Assembly: GCA_036008685.1 (NCBI GenBank)
Contig: DASYNF010000228.1
Span: forward strand, 1 to 39,372
Reading direction: 5' to 3'
Length of the DNA stretch: 39,372 nt
From: Actinomadura_C sp036008685
Lineage (GTDB): Bacteria; Actinomycetota; Actinomycetes; Streptosporangiales; Streptosporangiaceae
Made by a program: the position numbers and the translations under genes. The notes under the pieces are model-generated. The model saw only the letters and a program-made list of their open reading frames with translations, was not told where the DNA came from and searched no databases. Shown here piece after piece: positions 30,882 through 38,918 of this stretch (position 1 is the stretch's first letter; the number at the start of each line of letters is the position of its first letter).

Positions 30882-31957
30882 GCGCCTGCCACCGCCGTGG
30901 ACGCCGACGGCCGGCCCGGTCGCCGGGCGGACGCGGTGTCGGCCGCCGCCTCGCGGGCGGCCATCTTGTCCAGCAGCCGCCGACCGCGCAGACCGGCCAC
31001 GTCGGAGCGGATGCTCGACTCAGGCGGACGGCCGGTCTCGGTGGCCACCATCACCTCCTGGATCTCCAGGGCGTCCACGTCCTCCTTCATCACGGCGAGC
31101 TGCTGGTCCAGCTGGAACCGGGACAGCTCCTCGTCGTCGATGCTGTAGTCGCGGCCGAGGGCGAAGAAGTCGTGCGTCTCAGTCTCGGTGGCCGGCGTCA
31201 TCCCGTACAGCACCTTCATGTGGAAGCCCTCGGGCTCCTCGGTGCCGGTGGGCGCGAGCCGCATGTTGAGCTGGAAGATGCCCGGTGCGTAGAAGTCGCC
31301 GTCCTGCCAGCGGTCGATCGGGGAGGTCAGCCCCATCGACTTCTCATAGAAGGGAGGCGCCTCGATCCCGACCATGTGCCGGGTGAACGACACCCGGTCA
31401 CCCTCGCTGGAGACGTCGATCGGGGTGGCCGCGACCGCGGCGTTGCCGATGCTGCTCGGGTGCAGGAACGTCTCGTGGGTCAGGTCCAGGAGGTTCTCCA
31501 CGAGCAGCACCTGCCGTGCCTTCAACGGCACCAGGCCGTGCACGTGGGTCCAGCCCGGGTCGGTGAGCCAGGACGTGTCGGGCAGCAGGCTCTCGTCGGC
31601 CAGGGCCGGGTCGCCCGGCCAGATCCACACGACGCCGTCCCGCTCGACCAGCGGGAACCGGTGCACCGACGCCTTGGGCTTGTCGGGCTGCTCGGCGACA
31701 CCGACGCAGACGCCGCCGTCGTCGATCCGGTAGCCGTGGTAGTTGCACTCGATGACGTCACCGTCGAGCCGCCCCAGCGAGAGCGGGAACCTGCGGTGCG
31801 GGCAGCGGTCCTCCAGAGCGGTGACCGTGCCGTCCTGCAGGCGGTAGAAGCACACGGGCCGGCCGACGATCCAGCGCTGCAGCAGCGTCCGGCCGACTTC
31901 GTCGGACCAGGCGCCGATGTACCAGCCGTTCGTGACCAGCGGCGTCGTTGGGGCCAA
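30878..31957 (-). CDS. Rieske non-haem iron oxygenase, vanillate O-demethylase-like (VanA type)
   Basis: 359 residues. The Rieske [2Fe-2S] site is CPHRRF with CNYHGY, near residues 52-75. The catalytic iron site is in LVENLLDLTHETFLHPSS (Asn/Asp plus two His). Domain order and length match VanA-type O-demethylases, which use a separate VanB-type reductase. That reductase is the first gene of this operon. Expected chemistry is oxidation of an aromatic methoxyl to release formaldehyde and leave a hydroxyl, for example vanillate to protocatechuate or syringate to methylgallate. The start is a TTG at 31957, supported by GAGGAG 6 bp upstream and by alignment of NGWYIGAW near the N-terminus. Confidence 0.88.
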   Translation of the reverse strand: MAPTTPLVTNGWYIGAWSDEVGRTLLQRWIVGRPVCFYRLQDGTVTALEDRCPHRRFPLSLGRLDGDVIECNYHGYRIDDGGVCVGVAEQPDKPKASVHRFPLVERDGVVWIWPGDPALADESLLPDTSWLTDPGWTHVHGLVPLKARQVLLVENLLDLTHETFLHPSSIGNAAVAATPIDVSSEGDRVSFTRHMVGIEAPPFYEKSMGLTSPIDRWQDGDFYAPGIFQLNMRLAPTGTEEPEGFHMKVLYGMTPATETETHDFFALGRDYSIDDEELSRFQLDQQLAVMKEDVDALEIQEVMVATETGRPPESSIRSDVAGLRGRRLLDKMAAREAAADTASARRPGRPSASTAVAGA

Positions 31958-32004
31958 GGCTGACTCCTCGAAAGAGTTAGGACGGGAGGGGGTTCAGGCG
32001 GTTG

Positions 32005-32721
32005 TCACTGATCGGTCGTCGGGGCGGCCGGGTCGGCTGTGTCCTCGACGTAGGTCACGCCGAGCCGGGCCAGGGTCTCCCGCATGCCGTAGACGTCGAG
32101 GCCCAGGACCCCGGACTGGAACTGCTCGCGCTTGCCCTGTTCGTTGGCCTCGCGGGCCAGTGACTTGGCGGCCACGTCGGGCGCGTCCTCCAAGGGGACG
32201 CAGAGCACCCCGTCGTCATCGGCCACGATCACGTCTCCGGGCCGGATGTAGGCGCCGGCGACCACCACGGGTACGTTCACCGAACCGGGGGTCGCCTTGA
32301 CCGTCCCCTGCGCCGAGACCGCCCGCGACCAGGCGGGGAAGCCCATCGCGGTCAGCTCGGCGACATCGCGCACCCCGGCGTCCATGATCAGGCCCTGGAC
32401 GCCACGTACGGCGAGCTGGGTGGCGAACAGCTCGCCGAACATGCCGTCGGTGGACGGTGACGTCGTCGTGACGACGAGGACGTCACCTGGCCCGCACTGC
32501 TCGATGCAGGCGTGGATCATCAGGTTGTCGCCCGGCTGGCTGAGCACGGTCACGGCCCGTCCGGCGATGCGCGCACCGGGGTAGATCGGCCGCAGGACGG
32601 GGGCGGTGAGGCCGCGGCGGCCCATCGCCTCGTGCGCGGTGGCGACGCCGGCCCGCCCGAGGACGGCCACCGCCTCCGGGTCCGGACGCCGGCTGCTCCG
32701 CACGATCACGTGCCGGCTCAT
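32005..32721 (-). CDS. 4-carboxy-4-hydroxy-2-oxoadipate aldolase-like (LigK/GalC, RraA fold)
   Basis: 238 residues from the ATG at 32721. The RraA/aldolase fold shows GDNLMIHACIEQCGPGDVLV, FGELFATQLAVRGVQGLIMD and the metal/substrate motif DAGVRDV, then GTVKATPGSVNVPV and DDDGVLCVPL. In the 4,5-cleavage and gallate pathways this enzyme splits 4-carboxy-4-hydroxy-2-oxoadipate to pyruvate and oxaloacetate. The neighbour upstream is the hydratase giving that substrate, and the two genes overlap by ATGA. That makes the pathway call stronger than the fold alone would. Confidence 0.88.
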   Translation of the reverse strand: MSRHVIVRSSRRPDPEAVAVLGRAGVATAHEAMGRRGLTAPVLRPIYPGARIAGRAVTVLSQPGDNLMIHACIEQCGPGDVLVVTTTSPSTDGMFGELFATQLAVRGVQGLIMDAGVRDVAELTAMGFPAWSRAVSAQGTVKATPGSVNVPVVVAGAYIRPGDVIVADDDGVLCVPLEDAPDVAAKSLAREANEQGKREQFQSGVLGLDVYGMRETLARLGVTYVEDTADPAAPTTDQ

Positions 32722-33449
32722 CGCAGTTCCTCCCCCACCGTCGGGAAGGTCCGCTGGTAGGCCTCGGCGTGCGTGACCGTCTTCGGCGCCCCGTTGCGCA
32801 CGGCCTGCACGCCGCGGCGGACCCCCAGGTCGGTGTAGTAGCGGATCAGGTGGTCCTGTGCGGTCATGCACGCCATCGCCTTGGTCTTGAGGTCGAAGAC
32901 CGGGCTGATGTCCAGCAGCAGGTCGGGGGCGAACCCGCAGACCTCGGGCTGGTGCGGCTCGAACTGCAGGACCTGGGCGGCCCCGAGCGGACGGGTGGTG
33001 CGGTCGTGGCCGTGAGCCTGGGCGACCATCCGGGTGAGCAGCGTGGTCTCGTGCGCCTGGTTGTGGTCACGGTTGTACGGGTCGTCGGCCACGTGGGTGA
33101 GCAGCACGTCGGGCTGCCGCTCGCGGAGCACGCCGACGATCCGTTCGACCGCCGCCTCGTCGACCCGCAGTGGGTAGTCCCCGAGGTCGAGGAACTCGAT
33201 GCTCGCCCCCAGCGTCTCGGCGGCCGCGGAGGCCTCGGTCCTCCGGGCCTCCTTGACCCGCTCCACGGTCATGCCGTCCTGCTTCCACAGGCCCTGGGAC
33301 TCGCCCCGTTCACCGAAGCTCAGGCACAGCACGTGCACGGCGGAACCGCGCTGGGCGGACAGGGCGATCGCGCCTCCGGCGCGCCAGACGAAGTCGCCGG
33401 AATGCGCGCTGATCACCAGCACGGACGGGTTCGCGGGATTGTCGGACAT
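32718..33449 (-). CDS. 4-oxalomesaconate hydratase-like (GalB, PIG-L fold)
   Basis: 243 residues. The PIG-L fold has the metal motif AHSGDFVWRAGGAIAL at the N-terminus and the second metal motif in YNRDHNQAHETT. The replacement of the usual AHPDD by AHSGD and the close following aldolase gene point to the GalB type of hydratase rather than a sugar deacetylase. GalB adds water to 4-oxalomesaconate to form 4-carboxy-4-hydroxy-2-oxoadipate. The stop overlaps the aldolase start. Sphingobium uses an unrelated hydratase (LigJ), so this half of the pathway is of the Pseudomonas gallate style. Confidence 0.87.
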   Translation of the reverse strand: MSDNPANPSVLVISAHSGDFVWRAGGAIALSAQRGSAVHVLCLSFGERGESQGLWKQDGMTVERVKEARRTEASAAAETLGASIEFLDLGDYPLRVDEAAVERIVGVLRERQPDVLLTHVADDPYNRDHNQAHETTLLTRMVAQAHGHDRTTRPLGAAQVLQFEPHQPEVCGFAPDLLLDISPVFDLKTKAMACMTAQDHLIRYYTDLGVRRGVQAVRNGAPKTVTHAEAYQRTFPTVGEELR

Positions 33450-33487
33450 GGTGCTTGCGGCCTCCAGATAGTGGTGGACGGGGATGC

Positions 33488-34483
33488 TCAGAGGTCGAGG
33501 ACGAGGCGGGCACCTCGGCAGCGGGAGACGCAGATCAGCATCGTCTCGCCGGAGGCCTTCTCCTCCTCGCTGAGCAGTGAGTCGCGGTGGTCGGGCTCGC
33601 CCTCGAGAACGGTGGTCTCACAGGTGCCGCAGATGCCCTCGGTGCAGGAGGACAGGACATCGATCCCGGCGTTCTCCACGGCCTCCAGGACGGTCAGCTC
33701 CGGCGGCACGGGCACGGTGAGGCCGGAGCGCTCGCAGACCACCTCGAACTCGGTGTCCTCGGCGTCGGAGACGACCGGGGCGGCGGTGAACCGCTCGACG
33801 TGGAGCGCGCCGGGCCGCCAGTCGCGGCAGCGGCCCTCCACGGCCTCGAGCAGGCCGGCCGGTCCGCAGCAGTAGACCAGGGTGTCGGCGGTGGGCGTGC
33901 CCAGGGCCGCGTCGAGGTCCAGCAGGCCGGTCTCGTCCTCCGGGCACACGCGCACCCGCTGCCCGTACGCGGACAGCTCGCCGAGGAAGGCCATCGAGCC
34001 GCGGGCGCGACCGCCGTAGTGCAGCACCCAGTCGGCGTCGGCGGCCTGGGCCGCGCGGATCATCGGCAGCAGCGGGGTGATGCCGATCCCGCCGGCCACG
34101 AACACGTACCGCGCCGCGGGGTGCAGCGGGAAGTTGTTGCGGGGACCGCGGACCCGCAGGGTCGTCCCCACGGTCAGCTCGTCGGCGAGCCACCGCGAGC
34201 CACCGCGCCCTTCGGCCTCGCGGAGGACGGCGATGCGCCAGCGGGCGGTGTCGGCGGGGTCGCCGCAGAGCGAGTACTGGCGGGTCGGCCCACCCGGCAC
34301 CTCGACGTCGATGTGCGCACCCGGCGTCCAGCGGGGCAGGGGCGACCCGCACGAGAGAGCCAGATCAACGCCGACGACCCCGTCCGCCTCGTCGCGGCGC
34401 TCCACGACGACGGCATCGGCCTCGAAGCCGGAGGTGGTGCGTGCGGTGGGGGCGGGTGCGTCGAAGACGGTGGATGTCGTCAC
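33488..34483 (-). CDS. Oxygenase reductase (VanB-type, FMN/NAD/[2Fe-2S])
   Basis: 331 residues. The flavin site is RQYSLCGDP, followed by the FMN-phosphate region GGSRWLADEL. The NAD domain has VFVAGGIGITPLLPMI and VYCCGPAGLLEAV. A C-terminal plant-type ferredoxin holds Cys in SSCTEGICGTCETTV and the last ligand in MLICVSRC. This is the phthalate-dioxygenase-reductase layout used by VanB. It should feed electrons from NADH to the Rieske oxygenase encoded in the same operon. It starts at a GTG (34483) with GGGAGG 9 bp upstream. As first gene of the minus-strand operon it lies 140 bp from a putative operator. Confidence 0.9.
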   Translation of the reverse strand: MTTSTVFDAPAPTARTTSGFEADAVVVERRDEADGVVGVDLALSCGSPLPRWTPGAHIDVEVPGGPTRQYSLCGDPADTARWRIAVLREAEGRGGSRWLADELTVGTTLRVRGPRNNFPLHPAARYVFVAGGIGITPLLPMIRAAQAADADWVLHYGGRARGSMAFLGELSAYGQRVRVCPEDETGLLDLDAALGTPTADTLVYCCGPAGLLEAVEGRCRDWRPGALHVERFTAAPVVSDAEDTEFEVVCERSGLTVPVPPELTVLEAVENAGIDVLSSCTEGICGTCETTVLEGEPDHRDSLLSEEEKASGETMLICVSRCRGARLVLDL

Positions 34484-34622
34484 GGCGCCTGACCTCCCTG
34501 TGTCGTTGCCGGAGTCGGAGGCGGCCGGGTATGACCGCCTTCACAGAACAACCTAGGCAGCGCGAGGGAGCCGGGGATCGGCGCGATGTCAGCTCGTGGA
34601 CGACCGTTGCGGCGGGGATCGA

Positions 34623-34639
34623 CTACGTCATCCGTCGCG
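34623..34639 (+). promoter_or_regulatory. Putative regulon operator, site 1 (CTACGTCATCCGTCGCG)
   Basis: CTACGTCATCCGTCGCG differs at one base from the site at 38595-38611 and shares CTACGTCA and GTCGC with the site at 38764-38780. It lies 140 bp upstream of the reductase start, in the 174-bp gap between the operon and the response-regulator gene. Confidence 0.5.
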
Positions 34640-34657
34640 GTCGCGGCGGCGAGGAGG

Positions 34658-35335
34658 TCAGCTCGACGGTATGAGCCCCTCACGGATGGCCAGCAGCGCG
34701 GCCTGCGTCCGCGAGGAGAGCTGCAGCTTGGTCAGCATGTTGCTGACGTGCGTCCGCGCCGTGCGCTCGCTGATGCCCAGGCTGTCGGCGATCTCCCGGT
34801 TGGACTGCCCCCGTGCGACCAGGACGAGGATCTCCCGCTCCCGCGCCGTAAGGGACGCCAGTCCGACCTGAGGGGCCCTGATCCGTCTCGTGAGCTGGCG
34901 GGCGACGGCCGAGTCCAGGTGGACCTCTCCGGCCGCCGCGGCCCGGATGGCGGTGGCCACCTCGGCCGGGTCGGCGTCCTTGAGCAGGTAGCCGGCCGCT
35001 CCGGCGGCGAGCGCGGCATGGACCCGCTCGACCTCGCCGAAGCTGGTGAGGACGACGACCTTCACGTCCGGATGGGCACGGGTGATGGCCTCGGTCGCCT
35101 CCACGCCACCCATGCGGGGCATCCGCAGGTCCATCAGCACCACGTCGGGCATGGGCTCGCCCGTGGTCAGCCACTGCTGGAGGAGAGCGACCGCCTGCTC
35201 GCCGTCGGCCGCCTCGCCGATCACGTGCAGGAACGGGACCGTCTCGGCGAAGGCCAGCAACCCGCGGCGGACGATGGCGTGGTCGTCGACCACCATCACC
35301 CGGATGACCTCGCCCTCGGCCTGGTCGGTGCTCAC
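34658..35335 (-). CDS. Response regulator, NarL/FixJ family, of the aromatic island
   Basis: 225 residues from the GTG at 35335, which overlaps the kinase stop (GTGA). The receiver has DDH at 17-19, phospho-acceptor D69 in VVLMDLRMPR, Thr in VVLTSFGE and Lys in YLLKDADP. The LuxR-type DNA-binding domain has LTAREREILVLVARGQSN and ERTARTHVSNMLTKLQL. A small insertion (QQWLTTGEPMP) precedes the phosphorylated strand. Its gene lies directly upstream of the catabolic operon promoter region. It is the best candidate to bind the motif repeated at 34623, 38595 and 38764. Confidence 0.92.
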   Translation of the reverse strand: MSTDQAEGEVIRVMVVDDHAIVRRGLLAFAETVPFLHVIGEAADGEQAVALLQQWLTTGEPMPDVVLMDLRMPRMGGVEATEAITRAHPDVKVVVLTSFGEVERVHAALAAGAAGYLLKDADPAEVATAIRAAAAGEVHLDSAVARQLTRRIRAPQVGLASLTAREREILVLVARGQSNREIADSLGISERTARTHVSNMLTKLQLSSRTQAALLAIREGLIPSS

Positions 35336-36915
35336 CTGCTCCTCATCTCCCCCATCAGCCGGGTGTATCTGATCACTCCCGGCACCGTGACCTCGACCGT
35401 CCAGCCGCCGGTCGGGTGCGGGCCGGCGAACAGCCGGCCGCCCCACCGCTCCGCCCGTTCCCGCATCGACACCAGCCCGAGCGTGGCTCGTGGTGCCCGT
35501 GCCGCCTGGATCCGCTCCGGACTGGGGTCGGAGCCGCACCCGTCGTCGGTGACGTCGATGGACAGGGTGCCGTCGACCAGGGCGAAGCGGACTTCCACGG
35601 CGTGAGCCCGGGCGTGCTTGACGACATTGTGCAAGGCCTCCTGGGCGATGCGGTAGAGGTCCTCCTGGATCTCGATCGCCAGGTCGAACTCCAGGTCCGG
35701 GGGCGCCTGGACGTCGACGGCCAGTGCACTGCGCGCCTCCAGGCTCGCCGCGTGGGCCCGGACGGCGTCCACCAGGCCGCGCTCGGCCAGTTCCAGCGGG
35801 TGCAGCTCGAAGACCAGCCCGCGCAGGTCGGCGAGCGCGGTCCGGGACAACTCGGCCAGCTCCTGCGCGCGGCTGCGCATCCGCGCCGGATCGGCGTCGG
35901 CGCTGTCGACCTGGCCCCGCAGGGCCTCGGCCTGCATGCGCATCGAGAACAGTTGCTGTACGACCGAGTCGTGCAGATCCCGGGCCAGTCGACGGCGCTC
36001 GTCCGACTGCGCCTGGGACCGTGTCCGGGCCAGGTGCGCCGCGATGTCGATCGCGATGGCCGCGTGATCGGCCATCGCCTCGAGGAAGGCCAGTGAGTTG
36101 GGCCCGGGGTCCTCCCCCGGAACGTAGTAGGCGTTGATGACGCCGATGGTCCGTCCGCGCACCATCAGGGGCATGGACACGAAGCCGTCCCAGTCCGGGT
36201 AGCCCATGATCGCGTGCAGTGGCGCCCAGGTCGGATCGGCCAGGATGGCGGGCTTCCGGTTGAGCACCACGACCGGTTCACGGTCCTGGATGGCGTCCAT
36301 GAAGTGGACGTGGGCACCCAGCCGCCGGCAGGCGCTGAGCCGCTCGACGAAGTCGGTCGCGTCCCCGAAGCCCGCCATGCCCAGGACCCGGAGCTCGTCC
36401 CGGGGGTTGTCGATGGCCAGGATCTGGACGGCGGCGATGTTCGCGGTCATCACGATCTCGTTCGCCACGGCGTCCAGAGTCGCCCGCAGCGAGCACGCGT
36501 CGGCGACGCTGGAGGCCGCCCGGGTGATGGCGGTCAGCCGCTCCTGCTGCCGCAGGACATCGGTCACATCGCTGAACCAGGCCGCGTACGTGCCGTCGGA
36601 CAGAGGGACCAGCCGGTACTCCAGGTCGCGCTGGCGTCCGTCCGGGGTCAGCCACACAGTGCGGCGGCGGCGGCGGTCGCGGAGCCCCGCGAGGTCGGCG
36701 TCGTCCACCGGGAAGGGGGCCGGGTGCCCGATGAGGTCGTCGGCGGGCAGCCCCAGCACGTCGGCGGCGGCGGCGTTGACCACGGCCAAGCGGCCGTCCC
36801 GGTCGAGCACCGCCAGGCCGTCGGCGGACACGGCCACGAGGGCGCGCAGCAAGGCGTCGGTGCCAGGACCTGGCCCGCATGGTTCATCGACCCGGTGTTC
36901 CACGTCGCTGTGCAC
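35332..36915 (-). CDS. Soluble PAS-GAF sensor histidine kinase (HisKA_3)
   Basis: 527 residues from a GTG at 36915. A PAS domain (about 20-125: LLRALVAVSADGLAVLDRDG, then FSDVTDVLRQ) is followed by a GAF domain (about 140-285: LDAVANEIVMTANIAAVQIL, then MPLMVRGRTIGVINAYY). The phosphotransfer helix is RRRLARDLHDSVVQQLFSM. The ATPase domain has IAQEALHNVVKHA, DDGCGSD and LGLVSMRERAERWGG. There are no membrane helices, so it senses inside the cell, plausibly the aromatic substrate, an intermediate or a redox state. The frame stays open to 37080, but the extra N-terminus is Pro/Arg/Gly-rich and not domain-like. The GTG at 36915 has GAGG before it. It is co-translated with the response regulator. 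Confidence 0.88.
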   Translation of the reverse strand: MHSDVEHRVDEPCGPGPGTDALLRALVAVSADGLAVLDRDGRLAVVNAAAADVLGLPADDLIGHPAPFPVDDADLAGLRDRRRRRTVWLTPDGRQRDLEYRLVPLSDGTYAAWFSDVTDVLRQQERLTAITRAASSVADACSLRATLDAVANEIVMTANIAAVQILAIDNPRDELRVLGMAGFGDATDFVERLSACRRLGAHVHFMDAIQDREPVVVLNRKPAILADPTWAPLHAIMGYPDWDGFVSMPLMVRGRTIGVINAYYVPGEDPGPNSLAFLEAMADHAAIAIDIAAHLARTRSQAQSDERRRLARDLHDSVVQQLFSMRMQAEALRGQVDSADADPARMRSRAQELAELSRTALADLRGLVFELHPLELAERGLVDAVRAHAASLEARSALAVDVQAPPDLEFDLAIEIQEDLYRIAQEALHNVVKHARAHAVEVRFALVDGTLSIDVTDDGCGSDPSPERIQAARAPRATLGLVSMRERAERWGGRLFAGPHPTGGWTVEVTVPGVIRYTRLMGEMRSR

Positions 36916-37081
36916 CTCTGCCTCGTCACCCGGCCCGCACCGTCGCAGGGCCCACGTTCCGGGCGAAGGGTACCCGCCGCCCGCTCCGCGGCCGTCCCCT
37001 GTGGCGCAGCCCGCTCGGTGTGCCGGCCAGGGCCCTGAGGGCTCCGGCCGGCGCACCGAGCGTACGGAACGGGAGCTCACC

Positions 37082-38434
37082 TCACGAGGCCGGCTCCGTT
37101 GCGGGAACCCCGCCGACCGGCCGGGTGTCCGAGGGGGTCGCGTCGGCGTCGTCCGTCCGGGACGGGGCGATGCTGGGGAGGCCGGCAGCGGCGATCAGGC
37201 TGATCAGCGCCAGCCCGGCCACGTAGAGGCCGATCGGCGTGGCGGAGTGGTAGGCGCCGAACAGCGCGGTCGCCATCATCGGGGTCACCGCCCCGCCGAT
37301 CATCCCGCCCACCTGGTAGGCGATGGACATGCCGCTGTACCGGACGCGGACGTCGAAGATGCCGGTGAACAGGCCGCCCTGCGCACCGGCCATGATCCCC
37401 TGCACCACCGCGGCCACCATGAAGGCGAGCAGGGCCAGGCCCGTGCTCTTGGTGTCGACCAGCGCGAACATGGGCAACGGCCAGATCACCGCGGTGAGCG
37501 CGCCGATCATGTACACCCGCTTGGATCCGAACCGGTCCGCCGCCACCGCCGCGCCCAGGATCGCGCCGCCCCACACCACGGTCGAGAGGAGGATCAGGGT
37601 GAGCAGCGTCGTCCGGGGGAAGCCGACCACCGTGGTGCCGTAGGTCAGCATGTACACGATCACCGTGTAGCCCACCGCGGGCGGGGCCATGGAGGCCAGG
37701 CTCGCGAGCACCAGCGCCCGCGGTTGCCGGCGCACCAGGTCGGCGACGGGGACCCGGCTCACCGCCTTCTCCTGCTTGACCGCCTGGAACTCCGGCGCGT
37801 CCTGCAGCCGGGTGCGCACCAGGAAACCGACGAGGACCAGGACCAGGCTGATGAGGAACGGGATGCGCCACCCGTAGCTGAGGAAGTGCGCGTCGGACAT
37901 CCCCGAGATGGCCAGGAAGGCGAGGTTGGAGAGCAGCACTCCGACCGGCAGGCCGAACTGGGCGAAGCTGCCGTAGATCGCGCGGCGCCGCGGTGAGGCG
38001 TGCTCGGTGGCGATCAGGACCGCACCGCCCCACTCACCGCCCACCCCGAACCCCTGGACCAGGCGGAGCACCACCAGCAGCAGGGGCGCCCCGATACCGA
38101 TGGCCGCGTAGGTGGGGAGCAGCCCGATGGCGAACGTCGCGCCGCCGGTCATCAGCAGGGTGAGGATCAGCATCGACTTGCGGCCGATCCTGTCCCCGAA
38201 GTGCCCGATGATCGCGGCGCCCAGCGGACGGGCGACGAAGCCGACGGCGAAGGTCGCGAAGGCGGCGAGGGTGCCGGCGACGGGCGAGAAGCCCGGGTAG
38301 AACAGGCTGCCGAACACCAGCGCCGCGGCGGTGCCGAAAATGTAGTAGTCGTACCACTCGATCGAGGTGCCGATGAAGCTGGCGGCGAAGATGCCCTTCT
38401 TCGACGGCGCGTTCGTTGTTGTCGGTGGGGCCAC
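37082..38434 (-). CDS. MHS-family MFS transporter (aromatic acid/dicarboxylate type)
   Basis: 450 residues with twelve hydrophobic helices. Features of the metabolite:H+ symporter family are visible: SFIGTSIEWYDYYIFGTAAA at the start, RPLGAAIIGHFGDRIGRKSML in the first loop, VLRLVQGFGVGGEWGGAVLI in helix four to five, and the central loop RLQDAPEFQAV. Members import aromatic acids, shikimate, citrate or related acids with protons. Placement between the kinase gene and the divergent aldehyde dehydrogenase, plus a shared upstream motif, supports uptake of the operon's substrate. It starts at a GTG with GAGGAG upstream. Confidence 0.9.
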   Translation of the reverse strand: MAPPTTTNAPSKKGIFAASFIGTSIEWYDYYIFGTAAALVFGSLFYPGFSPVAGTLAAFATFAVGFVARPLGAAIIGHFGDRIGRKSMLILTLLMTGGATFAIGLLPTYAAIGIGAPLLLVVLRLVQGFGVGGEWGGAVLIATEHASPRRRAIYGSFAQFGLPVGVLLSNLAFLAISGMSDAHFLSYGWRIPFLISLVLVLVGFLVRTRLQDAPEFQAVKQEKAVSRVPVADLVRRQPRALVLASLASMAPPAVGYTVIVYMLTYGTTVVGFPRTTLLTLILLSTVVWGGAILGAAVAADRFGSKRVYMIGALTAVIWPLPMFALVDTKSTGLALLAFMVAAVVQGIMAGAQGGLFTGIFDVRVRYSGMSIAYQVGGMIGGAVTPMMATALFGAYHSATPIGLYVAGLALISLIAAAGLPSIAPSRTDDADATPSDTRPVGGVPATEPAS

Positions 38435-38594
38435 GTGTGCTTACTCCTCTGGACACCGGCTGGACGCCGGCTAGTGGATGTGGCCGGGACCTGGTGTGAT
38501 GCCGGTCTCACGGCTAGAGGAATAGAAGCCGGTCGGCGGGCCCGAATCCCGAGCCCGCCGACTCGGCTGGGCTGCGTCGTCTGTGCCGGACGCC

Positions 38595-38611
38595 CTACGT
38601 CATCTGTCGCG
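38595..38611 (+). promoter_or_regulatory. Putative regulon operator, site 2 (CTACGTCATCTGTCGCG)
   Basis: One base different from site 1 at 34623. It lies 161 bp upstream of the transporter start codon (reading towards lower coordinates). Confidence 0.5.
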
Positions 38612-38763
38612 TCGCCGGGCGGAACCCGCAGGTCAGCCCGGGTGCCGGGTCTCCGCGGTAATGGTCACCGCGGCGGCGAACGGCGCGGCCCCAGGCGCCG
38701 GCGCGTCGGCACGGTGAGGCACACTGGCTCCCCACGGGGGGACCGGCCGGGGGTGAGGGCCGG

Positions 38764-38780
38764 CTACGTCAGATGTCGCA
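38764..38780 (+). promoter_or_regulatory. Putative regulon operator, site 3 (CTACGTCAGATGTCGCA)
   Basis: Shares CTACGTCA and TGTCGC with site 2. It lies 139 bp upstream of the aldehyde dehydrogenase start. Confidence 0.45.
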
Positions 38781-38918
38781 CGGCCGCCCTCCGGAGCACC
38801 CCGGTCGGTACGGGTCCGATGACTCGGGAGGCCACCCGGCCGCCGACCTATCGTGATCCGACGCAGAGTTCACGGCCGGCTGCGTGGCCCTGCGGCCACC
38901 CGAGAGAAACGAGACCAC

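Larger units (their letters stand above)
38435..38918. other. Divergent promoter region with two putative operators
   Basis: The 484 bp between the transporter and the aldehyde dehydrogenase contain no acceptable gene. They hold two copies of the 17-base motif (38595-38611 and 38764-38780), 161 and 139 bp upstream of the two respective starts. A further GC-rich stretch between them shows no clear hairpin. Confidence 0.5.
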
